Shown: piece after piece, positions 49,018 through 57,686 of the stretch
How the letters are laid out: the number at the start of each line of letters is the position of its first letter
How positions within the stretch are numbered: position 1 is the stretch's first letter
Assembly (NCBI RefSeq): GCF_033110965.1
Contig: NZ_CP137003.1
Coordinates: forward strand, 806,001-870,000
DNA from: Raineyella sp. LH-20
GTDB taxonomy: Bacteria; Actinomycetota; Actinomycetes; Propionibacteriales; Propionibacteriaceae
Direction of reading: 5' to 3'
DNA length: 64,000 bases
Made by a program: the position numbers and the translations under genes
Notes under the pieces: generated by a model
Database searches by the model: none
Told to the model about the DNA's origin: nothing
The model's input: only the letters and a program-made list of their open reading frames with translations

Positions 49018-50416
49018 GGCCGTACGCTCCGCTCCCGCGGCCTGGCCCGGCCGCGCCCTGCCCGCCGACTTCCTGTGGGGCGCCTCGAGCAGCGCCTACC
49101 AGATCGAGGGCGCCAGTGCCGAGGACGGCAAAGGACCCAGCGTCCAGGACGTCAAGACCGTCCCCGCGGGAACGCCGGACTTCTCGGTCTGTTCCGACCA
49201 CTACCACCGGTGGGCCGAGGACATCGCCCTGCTCGCCGAACTCGGGCTGAAGTCCTACCGGTTCTCGATCGCCTGGACCCGGATCCTGCCCGAGGGCACC
49301 GGAGCGGTGAACCCGGCCGGTGTCGAGTTCTACTCCCGGCTGATCGACGAATGCCTCTGGCACGGCATCGAGCCGATCGTCACGATGTACCACTTCGACC
49401 TGCCGACCGCCCTGGACGCCCGTGGCGGCTGGGCGGATCCGGCCACCGTCGACGCGTTCGTCGAATTCGCCCGGGTGCTGTTCGCGGCGTACGGCGACCG
49501 GGTGACGCACTGGCTGACGATCAACGAGCAGAACATCATGACCCTGGTGCCCCACCACGGCCTCGGTGCCGCGGCCGGCCCGGACTACCCGCTCTACCAG
49601 GCCAACCACCACATGCTGCTGGCCCAGGCCCGGGCGATGGCGCTGTGTCACGAGGTGCTGCCGGCGGCGAAGATCGGCCCCGCGCCGAACATCGCCCTCG
49701 CCCTGCCACTGGAGGGCACTGCGGAGGACGTGCTGTGCGCGCAATACCTGAACGCCGTACGCAACTGGCTCTACCTGGACGCCGCGGTGCTCGGCCGCTA
49801 CAACACCCTCGCGGTCGACCACATCCGGCGCGCCGGCTATCGGCTGGACGTGTCCGACGACGACCTGCGGGTGCTCCGGGAGGGCCGGCCCGACTTCATC
49901 GCCTTCAACTACTACAACACCGAGACAGTGACGTACGCCCCCGGTGAGACCCTGGAGGACGCCGACGGTGCCATCCACGGCCCGGGGCGGATCGTGCCCA
50001 ACCCGCACTTCGCCACCACCGACTGGAACTGGCCGATCGACCCGCTCGGCTTCCGGACGACGCTGCAGGAGATCCACTCCCGCTATGGCCTGCCGCTGAT
50101 GGTGACCGAGAACGGGCTGGGGGCGTACGACCGGCTGGAGCCCGACGGCACCGTCGACGACGGCTACCGGATCGACTACCTGCGCGACCACATCACCGCG
50201 ATGAAGCAGGCGATCGACACCGGCGTCCCGGTGATCGGCTACCACCCCTGGTCGGCGATCGACCTGATCAGCACCCACGACGGCTTCCTGAAGCGGTACG
50301 GCTTCGTCTACGTACGCCGCGACAACGAGTCCACGCACGATCTGGCGCGGTTCCGGAAGAAGAGCTTCCACTGGTATCGCCGGGTGATCGCGTCGGGTGG
50401 CGCCGATCTGGCCTGA
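49004..50416 (+). CDS. Family GH1 6-phospho-beta-glucosidase
   Basis: 470 residues. Acid/base Glu near E175 in TINEQN and nucleophile near E369 in VTENGLG. The C-terminal LKRYGFVYV resembles the phosphate-binding loop of 6-phospho enzymes, and the PTS neighbour agrees. Hydrolyses the phosphorylated sugar delivered by EIIC. A near-copy of the genome palindrome falls in the gene near 49157, giving VPAGT. Ends before a strong terminator. Confidence 0.9.
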   Translation: MSLSEAVRSAPAAWPGRALPADFLWGASSSAYQIEGASAEDGKGPSVQDVKTVPAGTPDFSVCSDHYHRWAEDIALLAELGLKSYRFSIAWTRILPEGTGAVNPAGVEFYSRLIDECLWHGIEPIVTMYHFDLPTALDARGGWADPATVDAFVEFARVLFAAYGDRVTHWLTINEQNIMTLVPHHGLGAAAGPDYPLYQANHHMLLAQARAMALCHEVLPAAKIGPAPNIALALPLEGTAEDVLCAQYLNAVRNWLYLDAAVLGRYNTLAVDHIRRAGYRLDVSDDDLRVLREGRPDFIAFNYYNTETVTYAPGETLEDADGAIHGPGRIVPNPHFATTDWNWPIDPLGFRTTLQEIHSRYGLPLMVTENGLGAYDRLEPDGTVDDGYRIDYLRDHITAMKQAIDTGVPVIGYHPWSAIDLISTHDGFLKRYGFVYVRRDNESTHDLARFRKKSFHWYRRVIASGGADLA

Positions 50417-50420
50417 AACA

Positions 50421-50463
50421 GCCGACAGGAGGGCCGTCCCGGTGGGGCGGCCCTCCTGTCGGC
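50421..50463. terminator. Bidirectional terminator
   Basis: A perfect 16-bp stem (50421-50436 with 50448-50463) and an 11-nt loop between the convergent GH1 and aldo-keto reductase genes. Confidence 0.9.
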
Positions 50464-50472
50464 CAGGCGTCA

Positions 50473-51480
50473 TCAGGCCGGACGGCGCTCCGGGACGCTG
50501 GTCAGCGCCGGGTCGCGGACCACGACGTCACCGAGGACCTCGTCGATCCGGGTCATCAGCTCGGCCGGGATCGTCACCCCGGATGCCTCGACGTTGTGGG
50601 TGATCTGCTCGGGGCGCGAGGCACCGACCAGGGCGGCCGCCACGTTGCCGTTCTGCAGCACCCAGGCGATCGCCAGCTGGGCCATCGAGATGCCCATCTC
50701 GTCGGCGATCGGAGCGAGGTCCTGGACACGCTGGACCAGCGCCTCGTTGTCCAGGAAGCGGCGGACGAAGGAGGCCCCGCCCTTCTCGTCGGTGGCGCGG
50801 CTGCCTGCCGGGACCGGGGCGCCCGGCTTGTACTTGCCGCTCAGCACGCCCTGGGCCATCGGCGACCAGACGATCTGGGAGATGCCCAACTCCTCGGAGG
50901 CCGGAACGACCTCGGGCTCGATGACGCGCCACAGCATGTTGTACTGCGGCTGGGAGCTGATGATCCGGAAGCCCAGCTGGGAGGCGAGCTCCTGACCGGC
51001 GCGCAGCTGGGCGGCCGTCCATTCGGACACCCCGATGTAGAGGGCCTTGCCCTGGCGTACGACGTCGGCGAAGGCCTGCATGGTCTCCTCCAGCGGCGTC
51101 TCCACGTCGAAGCGGTGAGCTTGGTAGAGGTCGACATAGTCGGTGCCGAGCCGACGCAGCGAGCCGTCGATCGACTCCATGATGTGTTTGCGGGACAGGC
51201 CCACGTCGTTGTGGCCCTTGGGGCCGGTGGGCCAGTAGACCTTGGTGAAGATCTCCAGCGACTCGCGCCGCTGGCCCTTGAGGGCATCACCGAGGACCTG
51301 CTCCGCGACGGTGTTGGCGTACACGTCAGCGGTGTCGAAGGTGGTGATGCCGGCGTCCAGTGCGGCATGGACACAGGCGGTGGCGGTGTCGTTCTCCACC
51401 TGGGAGCCGTGGGTGAGCCAGTTGCCGTACGTGATCTCGGAGATCTTCAGACCGGAATTGCCGAGGTAGCGGAACTTCAT
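50473..51480 (-). CDS. Aldo-keto reductase (Kv-beta/YghZ-like)
   Basis: 335 residues. MKFRYLGNSGLKISEITYGNWLTHG and FDTADVYA are the start of AKR; the catalytic Tyr is in that motif, and the phosphate-binding GASRPEQI lies near the C-terminus. NADPH-dependent carbonyl reductase. Divergent from the Nit1C operon. Confidence 0.9.
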   Translation of the reverse strand: MKFRYLGNSGLKISEITYGNWLTHGSQVENDTATACVHAALDAGITTFDTADVYANTVAEQVLGDALKGQRRESLEIFTKVYWPTGPKGHNDVGLSRKHIMESIDGSLRRLGTDYVDLYQAHRFDVETPLEETMQAFADVVRQGKALYIGVSEWTAAQLRAGQELASQLGFRIISSQPQYNMLWRVIEPEVVPASEELGISQIVWSPMAQGVLSGKYKPGAPVPAGSRATDEKGGASFVRRFLDNEALVQRVQDLAPIADEMGISMAQLAIAWVLQNGNVAAALVGASRPEQITHNVEASGVTIPAELMTRIDEVLGDVVVRDPALTSVPERRPA

Positions 51481-51853
51481 GTCGCGGCTCTAACCCGGGG
51501 AGCTGACAGAGCCCGCCGGGGAGGCGGCGACCGCGGAGCGGCCCGGTCGGCCGACGTCGGGCGCCCACAACGCGTCACACAACGCGTCACACGACCGTTA
51601 CGGCGTGTTACCGGAGCGCATTCCCGGGGAAACCGTTCTGAAAAGGCTGCCGTGTTGACTCGGTGCCACGAGCCGGAGAACAGCTCCGGCCGTTCGGACT
51701 GTCACCCGGTCCTCCGGACCTTCTGCATCGCGTCGTACGCGTCGACGGACCGCGTCGTACGCGTCGACGGACCGTACGCTCCGGAGCCTGGCAGCGCACC
51801 CGCCCACCGATAAGCCACCGTCCCGACGGACATCAGCCCAGAGGAGCTACCAG
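51481..51853. other. Divergent promoter region with repeats and GTnAC array
   Basis: Contains GTCAC (51574, 51586) and GTTAC (51597, 51607) in a row, and a 22-bp exact direct duplication (51729-51750 and 51751-51772) about 80 bp before the next start. No gene is seen. Promoters for the aldo-keto reductase and Nit1C operons must lie here. Confidence 0.6.
51574..51611. promoter_or_regulatory. Candidate GlnR-type site array
   Basis: Four GTnAC pentamers with gaps of 7, 6 and 5 bp. The middle pair (GTCAC, 6 bp, GTTAC at 51586-51601) has the AC-n9-AC spacing of actinobacterial GlnR boxes. The following operon belongs to a nitrogen-starvation family. Confidence 0.45.
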
Positions 51854-52378
51854 ATGTCGACCTTCGACGACCAGATCGCCGCCAATATCGAGAAGTCCCG
51901 ATCCGAGATCCCGCACCCCTCGCTGCCCAAGGGCTCGAACCTCTACGGTTCGACCAAGATCTTCCCCGACTACCAGGCCGAGGAAGGCGAGACCTACTTC
52001 ACCCTCATCCACGGCATCGCCCACGAATCGTCCGTCAGCCTTGTCGCCCTGCTGCAGGCCGTCCGCGCGCAGCGCAAAGGCTTCGAGTCGGTCGTCTACT
52101 TCTACGGGACCGGCGCGATGAACGCGATCGCGACGCGCGGCTTCCCCACCACCGGTGACAGCGGCTTCCCCGGCGAACAGAACATCAACGACACGATCAG
52201 CACCTTCATCAAGGAGGGCGGCACCGTCTTCGCCTGCCGCTTCGGTCTGGCTCTGCACGGGCATCGCGAGGAGGACCTCATCGAGGGCGTGGTGCCGGCA
52301 CACCCGCTGGACGTCCAGGACGCGCTCATCCACTACGCCCGCAAGGGCGCCATCATCAACTCCACCTGGATGGTCTGA
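51854..52378 (+). CDS. MSMEG_0572/Sll0783 family nitrogen-starvation protein
   Basis: 174 residues; the ATG follows GAGGAG. The sequence IHGIAHESSVSLVALLQAVRAQRKGFESVVYFYGTGAMN and the ending DALIHYARKGAIINSTWMV match the Sll0783/MSMEG_0572 family, always found in the Nit1C cluster. A DsrE-like fold is likely. Role in the cluster is not established. First gene of a co-directional eight-gene operon. Confidence 0.9.
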   Translation: MSTFDDQIAANIEKSRSEIPHPSLPKGSNLYGSTKIFPDYQAEEGETYFTLIHGIAHESSVSLVALLQAVRAQRKGFESVVYFYGTGAMNAIATRGFPTTGDSGFPGEQNINDTISTFIKEGGTVFACRFGLALHGHREEDLIEGVVPAHPLDVQDALIHYARKGAIINSTWMV

Positions 52379-52454
52379 CTGCCGCGCGTCGGCCCGGCCC
52401 GCGTGCCGGGCCGACGCCCTGGCCCCGACCCGCCCGATCCGATCAGGAGGCACC

Positions 52455-53516
52455 GTGACCCTCTTCGACACACGTACGGAACTGGCTGTGAGAGGAATCC
52501 GCAACCTCTCCGCTCCGGTGTCCCGCCGCGCCGGCGCAGGCCCCAGCGACGACGGGCACGTCTTCCTCGGTGGCATCGGGAGCTCCCTGCCCGTACGCTC
52601 CGATTCGCCGTACACGGTGGCGGACGGCCATCTGTTCCACGACGGGACCGACCTCGGCCTCGAGATCGAGCCGGTGCTCCGGCCCCGCTTCTACGACCTG
52701 TCCACCGCCGACGGCGTTCCGTACGAGAAGATCGCCCGGCTCCACTCGGGCAACGTCCTGGCCACCACCGTGGTGCAGACCTGCGCCCGCTACGCCGAGG
52801 ACCAGCGCTGCCGCTTCTGCGCCATCGAGGAGTCCCTGGCCGCCGGCGCGACGGTGGCAGTGAAGACCCCGGCCCAGCTCGCCGAGGTGGCCCGGGCCGC
52901 CGTGGACCTGGACGGGGTCGCCCAGATGGTCCTCACCACCGGAACATCCGCCGCCCCCGACCGTGGTGCCCGGCATCTCGCCCGCTGCGTCCGCGCCATC
53001 CGAGCGGCCTGCCCCGACCTGCCGATCCAGGTCCAGTGCGAGCCGCCCCGTGACCCGAACACCATCCAGGAGCTGCGCGACGCCGGTGCGGACACCATCG
53101 GCATCCACGTCGAGTCGATGGACGACGAGGTGCGGCGCCGCTGGATGCCGGGCAAGTCGAGTGTGACCCTGGACGACTACCGCGCCGCGTGGCGCGAGGC
53201 GGTCGCCGTCTTCGGGCACAACCGCGTCTCCACCTACCTCCTGGTCGGGCTCGGCGAGGACCCTGACGAGCTGGTCGGCCACTGCGCCGAGGTGATCGAG
53301 ATGGGCGTCTACCCCTTCGTCGTTCCGTTCCGGCCGCTCGCCGGAACGCTCGCCGCCGACGTGGACCGCGTTGGGCCCCCCGATGCCCGGACGCTGGCCG
53401 ACGTCACCTCCCGCGTGGCATCCCTGCTCCGCGCTGCAGGGATGCGCGCCGCCGACCAGCGGGCCGGGTGCGCGGCCTGCGGCGCCTGCAGCGCCCTGCC
53501 GACCCTGGGCGGCTGA
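52455..53516 (+). CDS. MSMEG_0568 family radical SAM protein
   Basis: 353 residues from a GTG at 52455 after AGGAGG. The 4Fe-4S motif is CX8CX2C (C110, C119, C122) rather than CX3CX2C. A C-terminal CAACGACS (C339, C342, C345) could hold a second cluster. The family belongs to Nit1C clusters and resembles biotin synthase/lipoyl-type enzymes. Likely makes or modifies the nitrile-related substrate. Confidence 0.88.
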   Translation: MTLFDTRTELAVRGIRNLSAPVSRRAGAGPSDDGHVFLGGIGSSLPVRSDSPYTVADGHLFHDGTDLGLEIEPVLRPRFYDLSTADGVPYEKIARLHSGNVLATTVVQTCARYAEDQRCRFCAIEESLAAGATVAVKTPAQLAEVARAAVDLDGVAQMVLTTGTSAAPDRGARHLARCVRAIRAACPDLPIQVQCEPPRDPNTIQELRDAGADTIGIHVESMDDEVRRRWMPGKSSVTLDDYRAAWREAVAVFGHNRVSTYLLVGLGEDPDELVGHCAEVIEMGVYPFVVPFRPLAGTLAADVDRVGPPDARTLADVTSRVASLLRAAGMRAADQRAGCAACGACSALPTLGG

Positions 53517-53582
53517 GTCCCTCCCCCCGTCGTCCATCCCGGAGCGCCCGTCCGGCGCGCCGCCATCCGAACGGAGAATTCC

Positions 53583-54482
53583 ATGACCGTGATCGCCGCG
53601 GCTTCGGCCAACTTCACGCGCGACCTCGAACAGAACTACGCACTGATCGAACGTCTCGTCTCCCAGGCCCGCGGGGCCGGCGTCGACTTCCTCGTCCTGC
53701 CCGAGGCCGCCATCGGCGGCTACCTCTCGTCGCTGGGCAACCACGGCGACACCGTACGGACCACCCGCCGCTCGCTCCCACCAGCCGTCAGCCTGGACGG
53801 CCCCGAGGTCGCCCGGGTCCAGCGGATCGCCGGGTCGATGCTCGTGGCGATCGGCTTCTGCGAGGCGGGTGAGGATCCCGACACCCGTTACAACGCGGCA
53901 GCACTCCTCGATGGGTCCCAGATCTACGGCTCCTACCGCAAGGTCCATCAGCCGCTCGGCGAGAACATGTCGTACGCCGCCGGTTCCGGCTACGGCGTCT
54001 TCGACACGCCGATCGGGCGCGTGGGCCTGCAGATCTGCTACGACAAGGCCTTCCCCGAGGCCGCCCGCGCGATGGCACTGGACGGCGCCGAGGTGATCGC
54101 CAGCCTGTCCGCCTGGCCGGCGGCCCGAACGGCGGCCGCAGAGGACCTGCAGCAGGATCGCTGGACCTACCGCCACAACGCGTTCGACGTGGCCCGCGCC
54201 CTCGACAACCAGGTCTTCTGGGTCGCCTCCAACCAGTGCGGCACCTTCGGCTCGCTGCGCTACGTCGGCAATGCCAAGGTCATCGACCCCGGCGGGAACG
54301 TCCTGGCGAACACCTATATCGAGGAGGGCCTCGCCATCGCAGACGTCGACATCGAAGGGACCTTCCGCACCATGCGGGCCGGCATGTTCCACCTCCGCGA
54401 CCGACGCCCCGAGGTGTACGCGCCTCTCGCCGACCCGGTCGTCCAGGCGACCGCCCGCTGGCGAGACCTGCCCTGCGCCTGA
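53583..54482 (+). CDS. Nit6803-type nitrilase (Nit1C)
   Basis: 299 residues. Catalytic triad E41 (LVLPEAAIGG), K120 (YRKVHQ) and C152 (LQICYDKAFPE) is intact. Hydrolyses a nitrile to acid plus ammonia. In Pseudomonas, Nit1C clusters are tied to growth on cyanide as nitrogen source; the real substrate here is unproven. Confidence 0.92.
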   Translation: MTVIAAASANFTRDLEQNYALIERLVSQARGAGVDFLVLPEAAIGGYLSSLGNHGDTVRTTRRSLPPAVSLDGPEVARVQRIAGSMLVAIGFCEAGEDPDTRYNAAALLDGSQIYGSYRKVHQPLGENMSYAAGSGYGVFDTPIGRVGLQICYDKAFPEAARAMALDGAEVIASLSAWPAARTAAAEDLQQDRWTYRHNAFDVARALDNQVFWVASNQCGTFGSLRYVGNAKVIDPGGNVLANTYIEEGLAIADVDIEGTFRTMRAGMFHLRDRRPEVYAPLADPVVQATARWRDLPCA

Positions 54483-54527
54483 CGCCGGCCCACCGACACC
54501 TGACCACACCAAGGAGCACAACGACCC

Positions 54528-55841
54528 ATGACCACATCATCCGCACGCACGCCATCGGGACCCTCGACCGACGAGTTCGTCCCCGTGGTCGTCATCGGGG
54601 CCGGTCAGGCCGGCCTGTCCGTCAGCTGGTTCCTCGGGCACGAGGGCATCGACCACGTCGTCCTCGAGGCCGACAGCCCCGTCCATGCCTGGCGGGACAC
54701 CCGCTGGGATCGATTCACCCTGGTCACGCCCAACTGGCACTGCCGGCTCCCCGGGCGTCACTACGACGGTCCCGAGCCGGACGGCTTCATGACCCGCGAC
54801 GAACTCGCCGACTGGCTGGAGGACTGGGTCGCCTCCTTCAACGCCCCGGTGCGTACGAGGACCCGGGCCACCAAGCTCGAGCGGCTCGATGCGGACCGCC
54901 TGGTCGTCGACGTCGAGGACTCCGAGGGGACGCACCGCATCGTCTGCTCCGACGTCGTGATCGCCACCGGCGGCTATCCCATCCCAGTCATCCCCCCGTA
55001 CGCCCACTCCCTCGACCGCTCCGTCCACCAGGTCCACTCCGAGGACTATCGCCATCCCGATCAGTTGCCCGAGGGGGCGGTCCTGGTCGTCGGGTCGGGA
55101 CAGTCAGGCTGCCAGATCGCGGAGGACCTCCATCTCGCCGGGCGCCAGGTCCACCTCGCCGTCGGCAACGCGCCGCGGGTGGCCCGCACCTACCGTGGGC
55201 GCGACTGCATGACCTGGCTCGCCGAGATGGGTGTCTACGACATCGGCTCCCAGGAGTTCCCCGGCGGGCGCGTCGCCCGGGACAAGACCAACCACTACGT
55301 CACCGGCCGGGACGGCGGGCGCGACATCGACCTGCGCCAGTTCGCGGCCGAGGGCATGCGGCTCTACGGCCACCTCGTCGACGGGCGGGACGCCGCGCTG
55401 CGCTTCGCACCGGACCTCACGGCCTGTCTGGACCATGCCGACAGCGTCTACAACTCCATCTGCGGCGACATCGACGCCTGGATCGACCGGCAGGGCATCG
55501 CTGCACCGCGGATGTCCCGCTACGAGCCCGTCTGGACGCCCCCGTACGACCCGACCGAGCTCGATCTCCGCGCCGAGGGAATCACCTCGATCATCTGGTC
55601 CATCGGCTTCCGCCCGGACTACGCCTGGATCCAGCTGCCCGCGTTCGACGGCGGCGGCCACCCGATGCAGAACCGAGGCATCACCGCCGTGCCGGGACTG
55701 AGCTTCATCGGCCTGCCCTGGATGCACACCTGGGGCTCGGGACGCTTCTTGGGCCTGGAACAGGACGCGGCGCACGTGGCCGCGCACATCGTCGAGCGGC
55801 AGCGCGGCCTCACCGCCACGGACCCTGCCCGGATCGCCTGA
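54528..55841 (+). CDS. MSMEG_0569 family flavin-dependent oxidoreductase
   Basis: 437 residues. FAD site GAGQAGLS near 24-31 and NADPH site GSGQSGCQIA near 190. FMO-like N-hydroxylating or Baeyer-Villiger fold. Conserved member of the Nit1C cluster. A 22-bp duplication spans its stop. Confidence 0.9.
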   Translation: MTTSSARTPSGPSTDEFVPVVVIGAGQAGLSVSWFLGHEGIDHVVLEADSPVHAWRDTRWDRFTLVTPNWHCRLPGRHYDGPEPDGFMTRDELADWLEDWVASFNAPVRTRTRATKLERLDADRLVVDVEDSEGTHRIVCSDVVIATGGYPIPVIPPYAHSLDRSVHQVHSEDYRHPDQLPEGAVLVVGSGQSGCQIAEDLHLAGRQVHLAVGNAPRVARTYRGRDCMTWLAEMGVYDIGSQEFPGGRVARDKTNHYVTGRDGGRDIDLRQFAAEGMRLYGHLVDGRDAALRFAPDLTACLDHADSVYNSICGDIDAWIDRQGIAAPRMSRYEPVWTPPYDPTELDLRAEGITSIIWSIGFRPDYAWIQLPAFDGGGHPMQNRGITAVPGLSFIGLPWMHTWGSGRFLGLEQDAAHVAAHIVERQRGLTATDPARIA

Positions 55842-55879
55842 CCCACCCGATCCACACGCCTGACCCACCCGATCCATAC
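55836..55879. repeat. 22-bp tandem duplication over the monooxygenase stop
   Basis: Units at 55836-55857 and 55858-55879 differ at one base. The first includes the stop codon of the flavoprotein gene. Confidence 0.85.
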
Positions 55880-55888
55880 GGAGGAGAC

Positions 55889-57277
55889 ATGCCCGCATCC
55901 ACCGACCCGATCCGGCGACCGGAAGCGCCAGCATTCGTGGTGGGCTTCGCCGACCGGGACGACCTCGCCGCTTACCACCGGCTCCGGCACGACGCCTTCG
56001 TCGACGAGCAGGGCCTGTTCGAGAACGACCACGACGAGCACGACGAGGACCCGCGCACCCGGGTGCTCGTGGCCCGGACCCCGCGGGGCGACGTCATCGG
56101 GGGCGTACGCCTGGGCCCGCTCTGCTCACCGGACATCGGCTGGTGGCGGGGCTCCCGGCTCGTGGTCGCCTCGACCAGCCGGCTGCACCTGGGGGTGGGC
56201 CCGGCTCTCGTCCGGGCAGCGTGCGACGAGGCAGCGGCCCGCGGGGTGCTCCGGTTCGACGCCCTGGTGCAGGAGCGCCACTCCCGGCTCTTCGCCAGGC
56301 TGGGCTGGCAGCGCCGGGCGGACTGCAGCCTTGCCGGGATGCCCCATGCCCGGATGGAGTGGCCCATCGACCGTCTGGCCCGCCACGCCCTCGCCGCGAA
56401 GTCCTACCTGGGGGATCTGCTCCGTCCGCTGGCTGCGGTGCCGGGAGGTCTGGGCAGCGCGGGGTTCGTCGGCGACGACGGTGCCCCGGTGCCCGGCAGC
56501 GACCTCGTCGCCGCCTGTGACGCCGTCCTGCCCAGCATGGTCGAGCACGACCCGGAATGGGCCGGTTGGTGCGCCGTCCTGGTCAACCTGAGCGACATCT
56601 CCGCGATGGGCGCCCGGGCCGTCGGTCTCCTCAACGCCCTGGGGACGCCGACGACCGACCACGCCCGGCGGGTGATCCGCGGGGTCGCCGACGCCTCCGT
56701 CGCCTGGGGCGTACCGGTCCTCGGCGGGCACACCCAGATCGGGGTGGCCCCGGCCCTGTCGGTGACCGCCCTCGGCGCCGCCGTCTCGCCGATCCCGGCC
56801 AGTGCCGCACGGGCGGGAGACGCGCTGCGGGTGACCGTCGACACCGGCGGCGGGTGGCGCCCCGGCTACCCGGGCCGACAGTGGGACTCGTCGAGCAGAC
56901 GCAGCGCGGAGGAGCTGCGGGCGCTGGCCCGCCTGGTCCCCGACAACAGCCCCCGGGCCGCCAAGGACATCAGCATGGCCGGGATGATCGGCACGATCGG
57001 GATGATGTGCGAGGCGAGCGGCGTCGGCGCCGAGGTCGACATGACCGCCGTCCCCCGGCCCGCGGCGGCTGCCGTCGCCGACTGGCTGACCTGCTTCCCC
57101 GGGTACGGGATGATCACCGCGGACGCCCCCGGCACCGGATTCGACACCCATCGCACCCCTGTGGACACCGCCACGTGTGGCATGGCCACTGCCGCACCCG
57201 GCGTACGCCTGCGCTGGCCGGACGGTGAAGTGACCGACGCCGTGCCGCCGGCGGTGACCCACCTGGGTGCCGCCTGA
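55889..57277 (+). CDS. Fused GNAT acetyltransferase and AIR synthase-like protein (MSMEG_0567/Sll0787)
   Basis: 462 residues from the ATG at 55889 with GGAGGAG upstream. Residues 1-155 are a GNAT domain (RHDAFVDEQGLFENDHDEHDEDPRTRVLVA); about 165-460 is PurM/AIR synthase-like (VNLSDISAMGARAVGLLNALG, VLGGHTQIG). In other genomes these can be separate genes (Sll0786 and Sll0787). The AIR synthase part suggests ATP-dependent ring or amide chemistry. Confidence 0.9.
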   Translation: MPASTDPIRRPEAPAFVVGFADRDDLAAYHRLRHDAFVDEQGLFENDHDEHDEDPRTRVLVARTPRGDVIGGVRLGPLCSPDIGWWRGSRLVVASTSRLHLGVGPALVRAACDEAAARGVLRFDALVQERHSRLFARLGWQRRADCSLAGMPHARMEWPIDRLARHALAAKSYLGDLLRPLAAVPGGLGSAGFVGDDGAPVPGSDLVAACDAVLPSMVEHDPEWAGWCAVLVNLSDISAMGARAVGLLNALGTPTTDHARRVIRGVADASVAWGVPVLGGHTQIGVAPALSVTALGAAVSPIPASAARAGDALRVTVDTGGGWRPGYPGRQWDSSSRRSAEELRALARLVPDNSPRAAKDISMAGMIGTIGMMCEASGVGAEVDMTAVPRPAAAAVADWLTCFPGYGMITADAPGTGFDTHRTPVDTATCGMATAAPGVRLRWPDGEVTDAVPPAVTHLGAA

Positions 57278-57311
57278 GCCCCGCACCCCGCGTTTCCGGC
57301 CGACCGGCCTC

Positions 57312-57359
57312 CCGACTCACCGACTCACCGACCCACCGACCCACCGACCCACCGACAGG
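57312..57359. repeat. 8-bp tandem repeat upstream of the MSMEG_0570-type gene
   Basis: Six units of CCGACTCA/CCGACCCA, ending 9 bp before the ATG at 57369. The final unit turns into the AGGAAG ribosome site. Confidence 0.85.
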
Positions 57360-57368
57360 AAGCCTCCG

Positions 57369-57686
57369 ATGCCCCAGATGACGTTCACCGTACGCTGGCC
57401 CGACGGCAGCATCCAGCGCTACTACTCACCCTCGTTGGTCGTCCACGACCACCTGCGGGTCGGCACCGACTACACGGTCACCGACTTCCTCGATCGCACC
57501 CACACCGCCATGGAGATCGCGAGCGACAGGGTGCAGGCCAGGTACGGCTTCCGATGCACCGGATCGGAAGAAACGGTCGAGGCCGTCGAGGGTGCCGCGG
57601 CACGGTACGGGGCTGATGCGGTCGTGCGGGTCGTGGCGATGGACCCCGACCAGCTGCCCGTCGCCGACGGGCGGCCCACTCCGTGA
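57369..57686 (+). CDS. MSMEG_0570 family nitrogen-starvation protein
   Basis: 105 residues from the ATG at 57369, AGGAAG upstream. MPQMTFTVRWPDGSIQRYYSPSLVV is typical of the family. Function is unknown; small conserved Nit1C member. Its TGA overlaps the next GTG (GTGA). Confidence 0.85.
   Translation: MPQMTFTVRWPDGSIQRYYSPSLVVHDHLRVGTDYTVTDFLDRTHTAMEIASDRVQARYGFRCTGSEETVEAVEGAAARYGADAVVRVVAMDPDQLPVADGRPTP

Noticed and set aside
51597-51611. GTTAC-n5-GTTAC alone as a GlnR box
   Set aside because: Spacing gives AC-n8-AC, one base short; only the neighbouring GTCAC-n6-GTTAC pair has the proper spacing, so I list the array instead.
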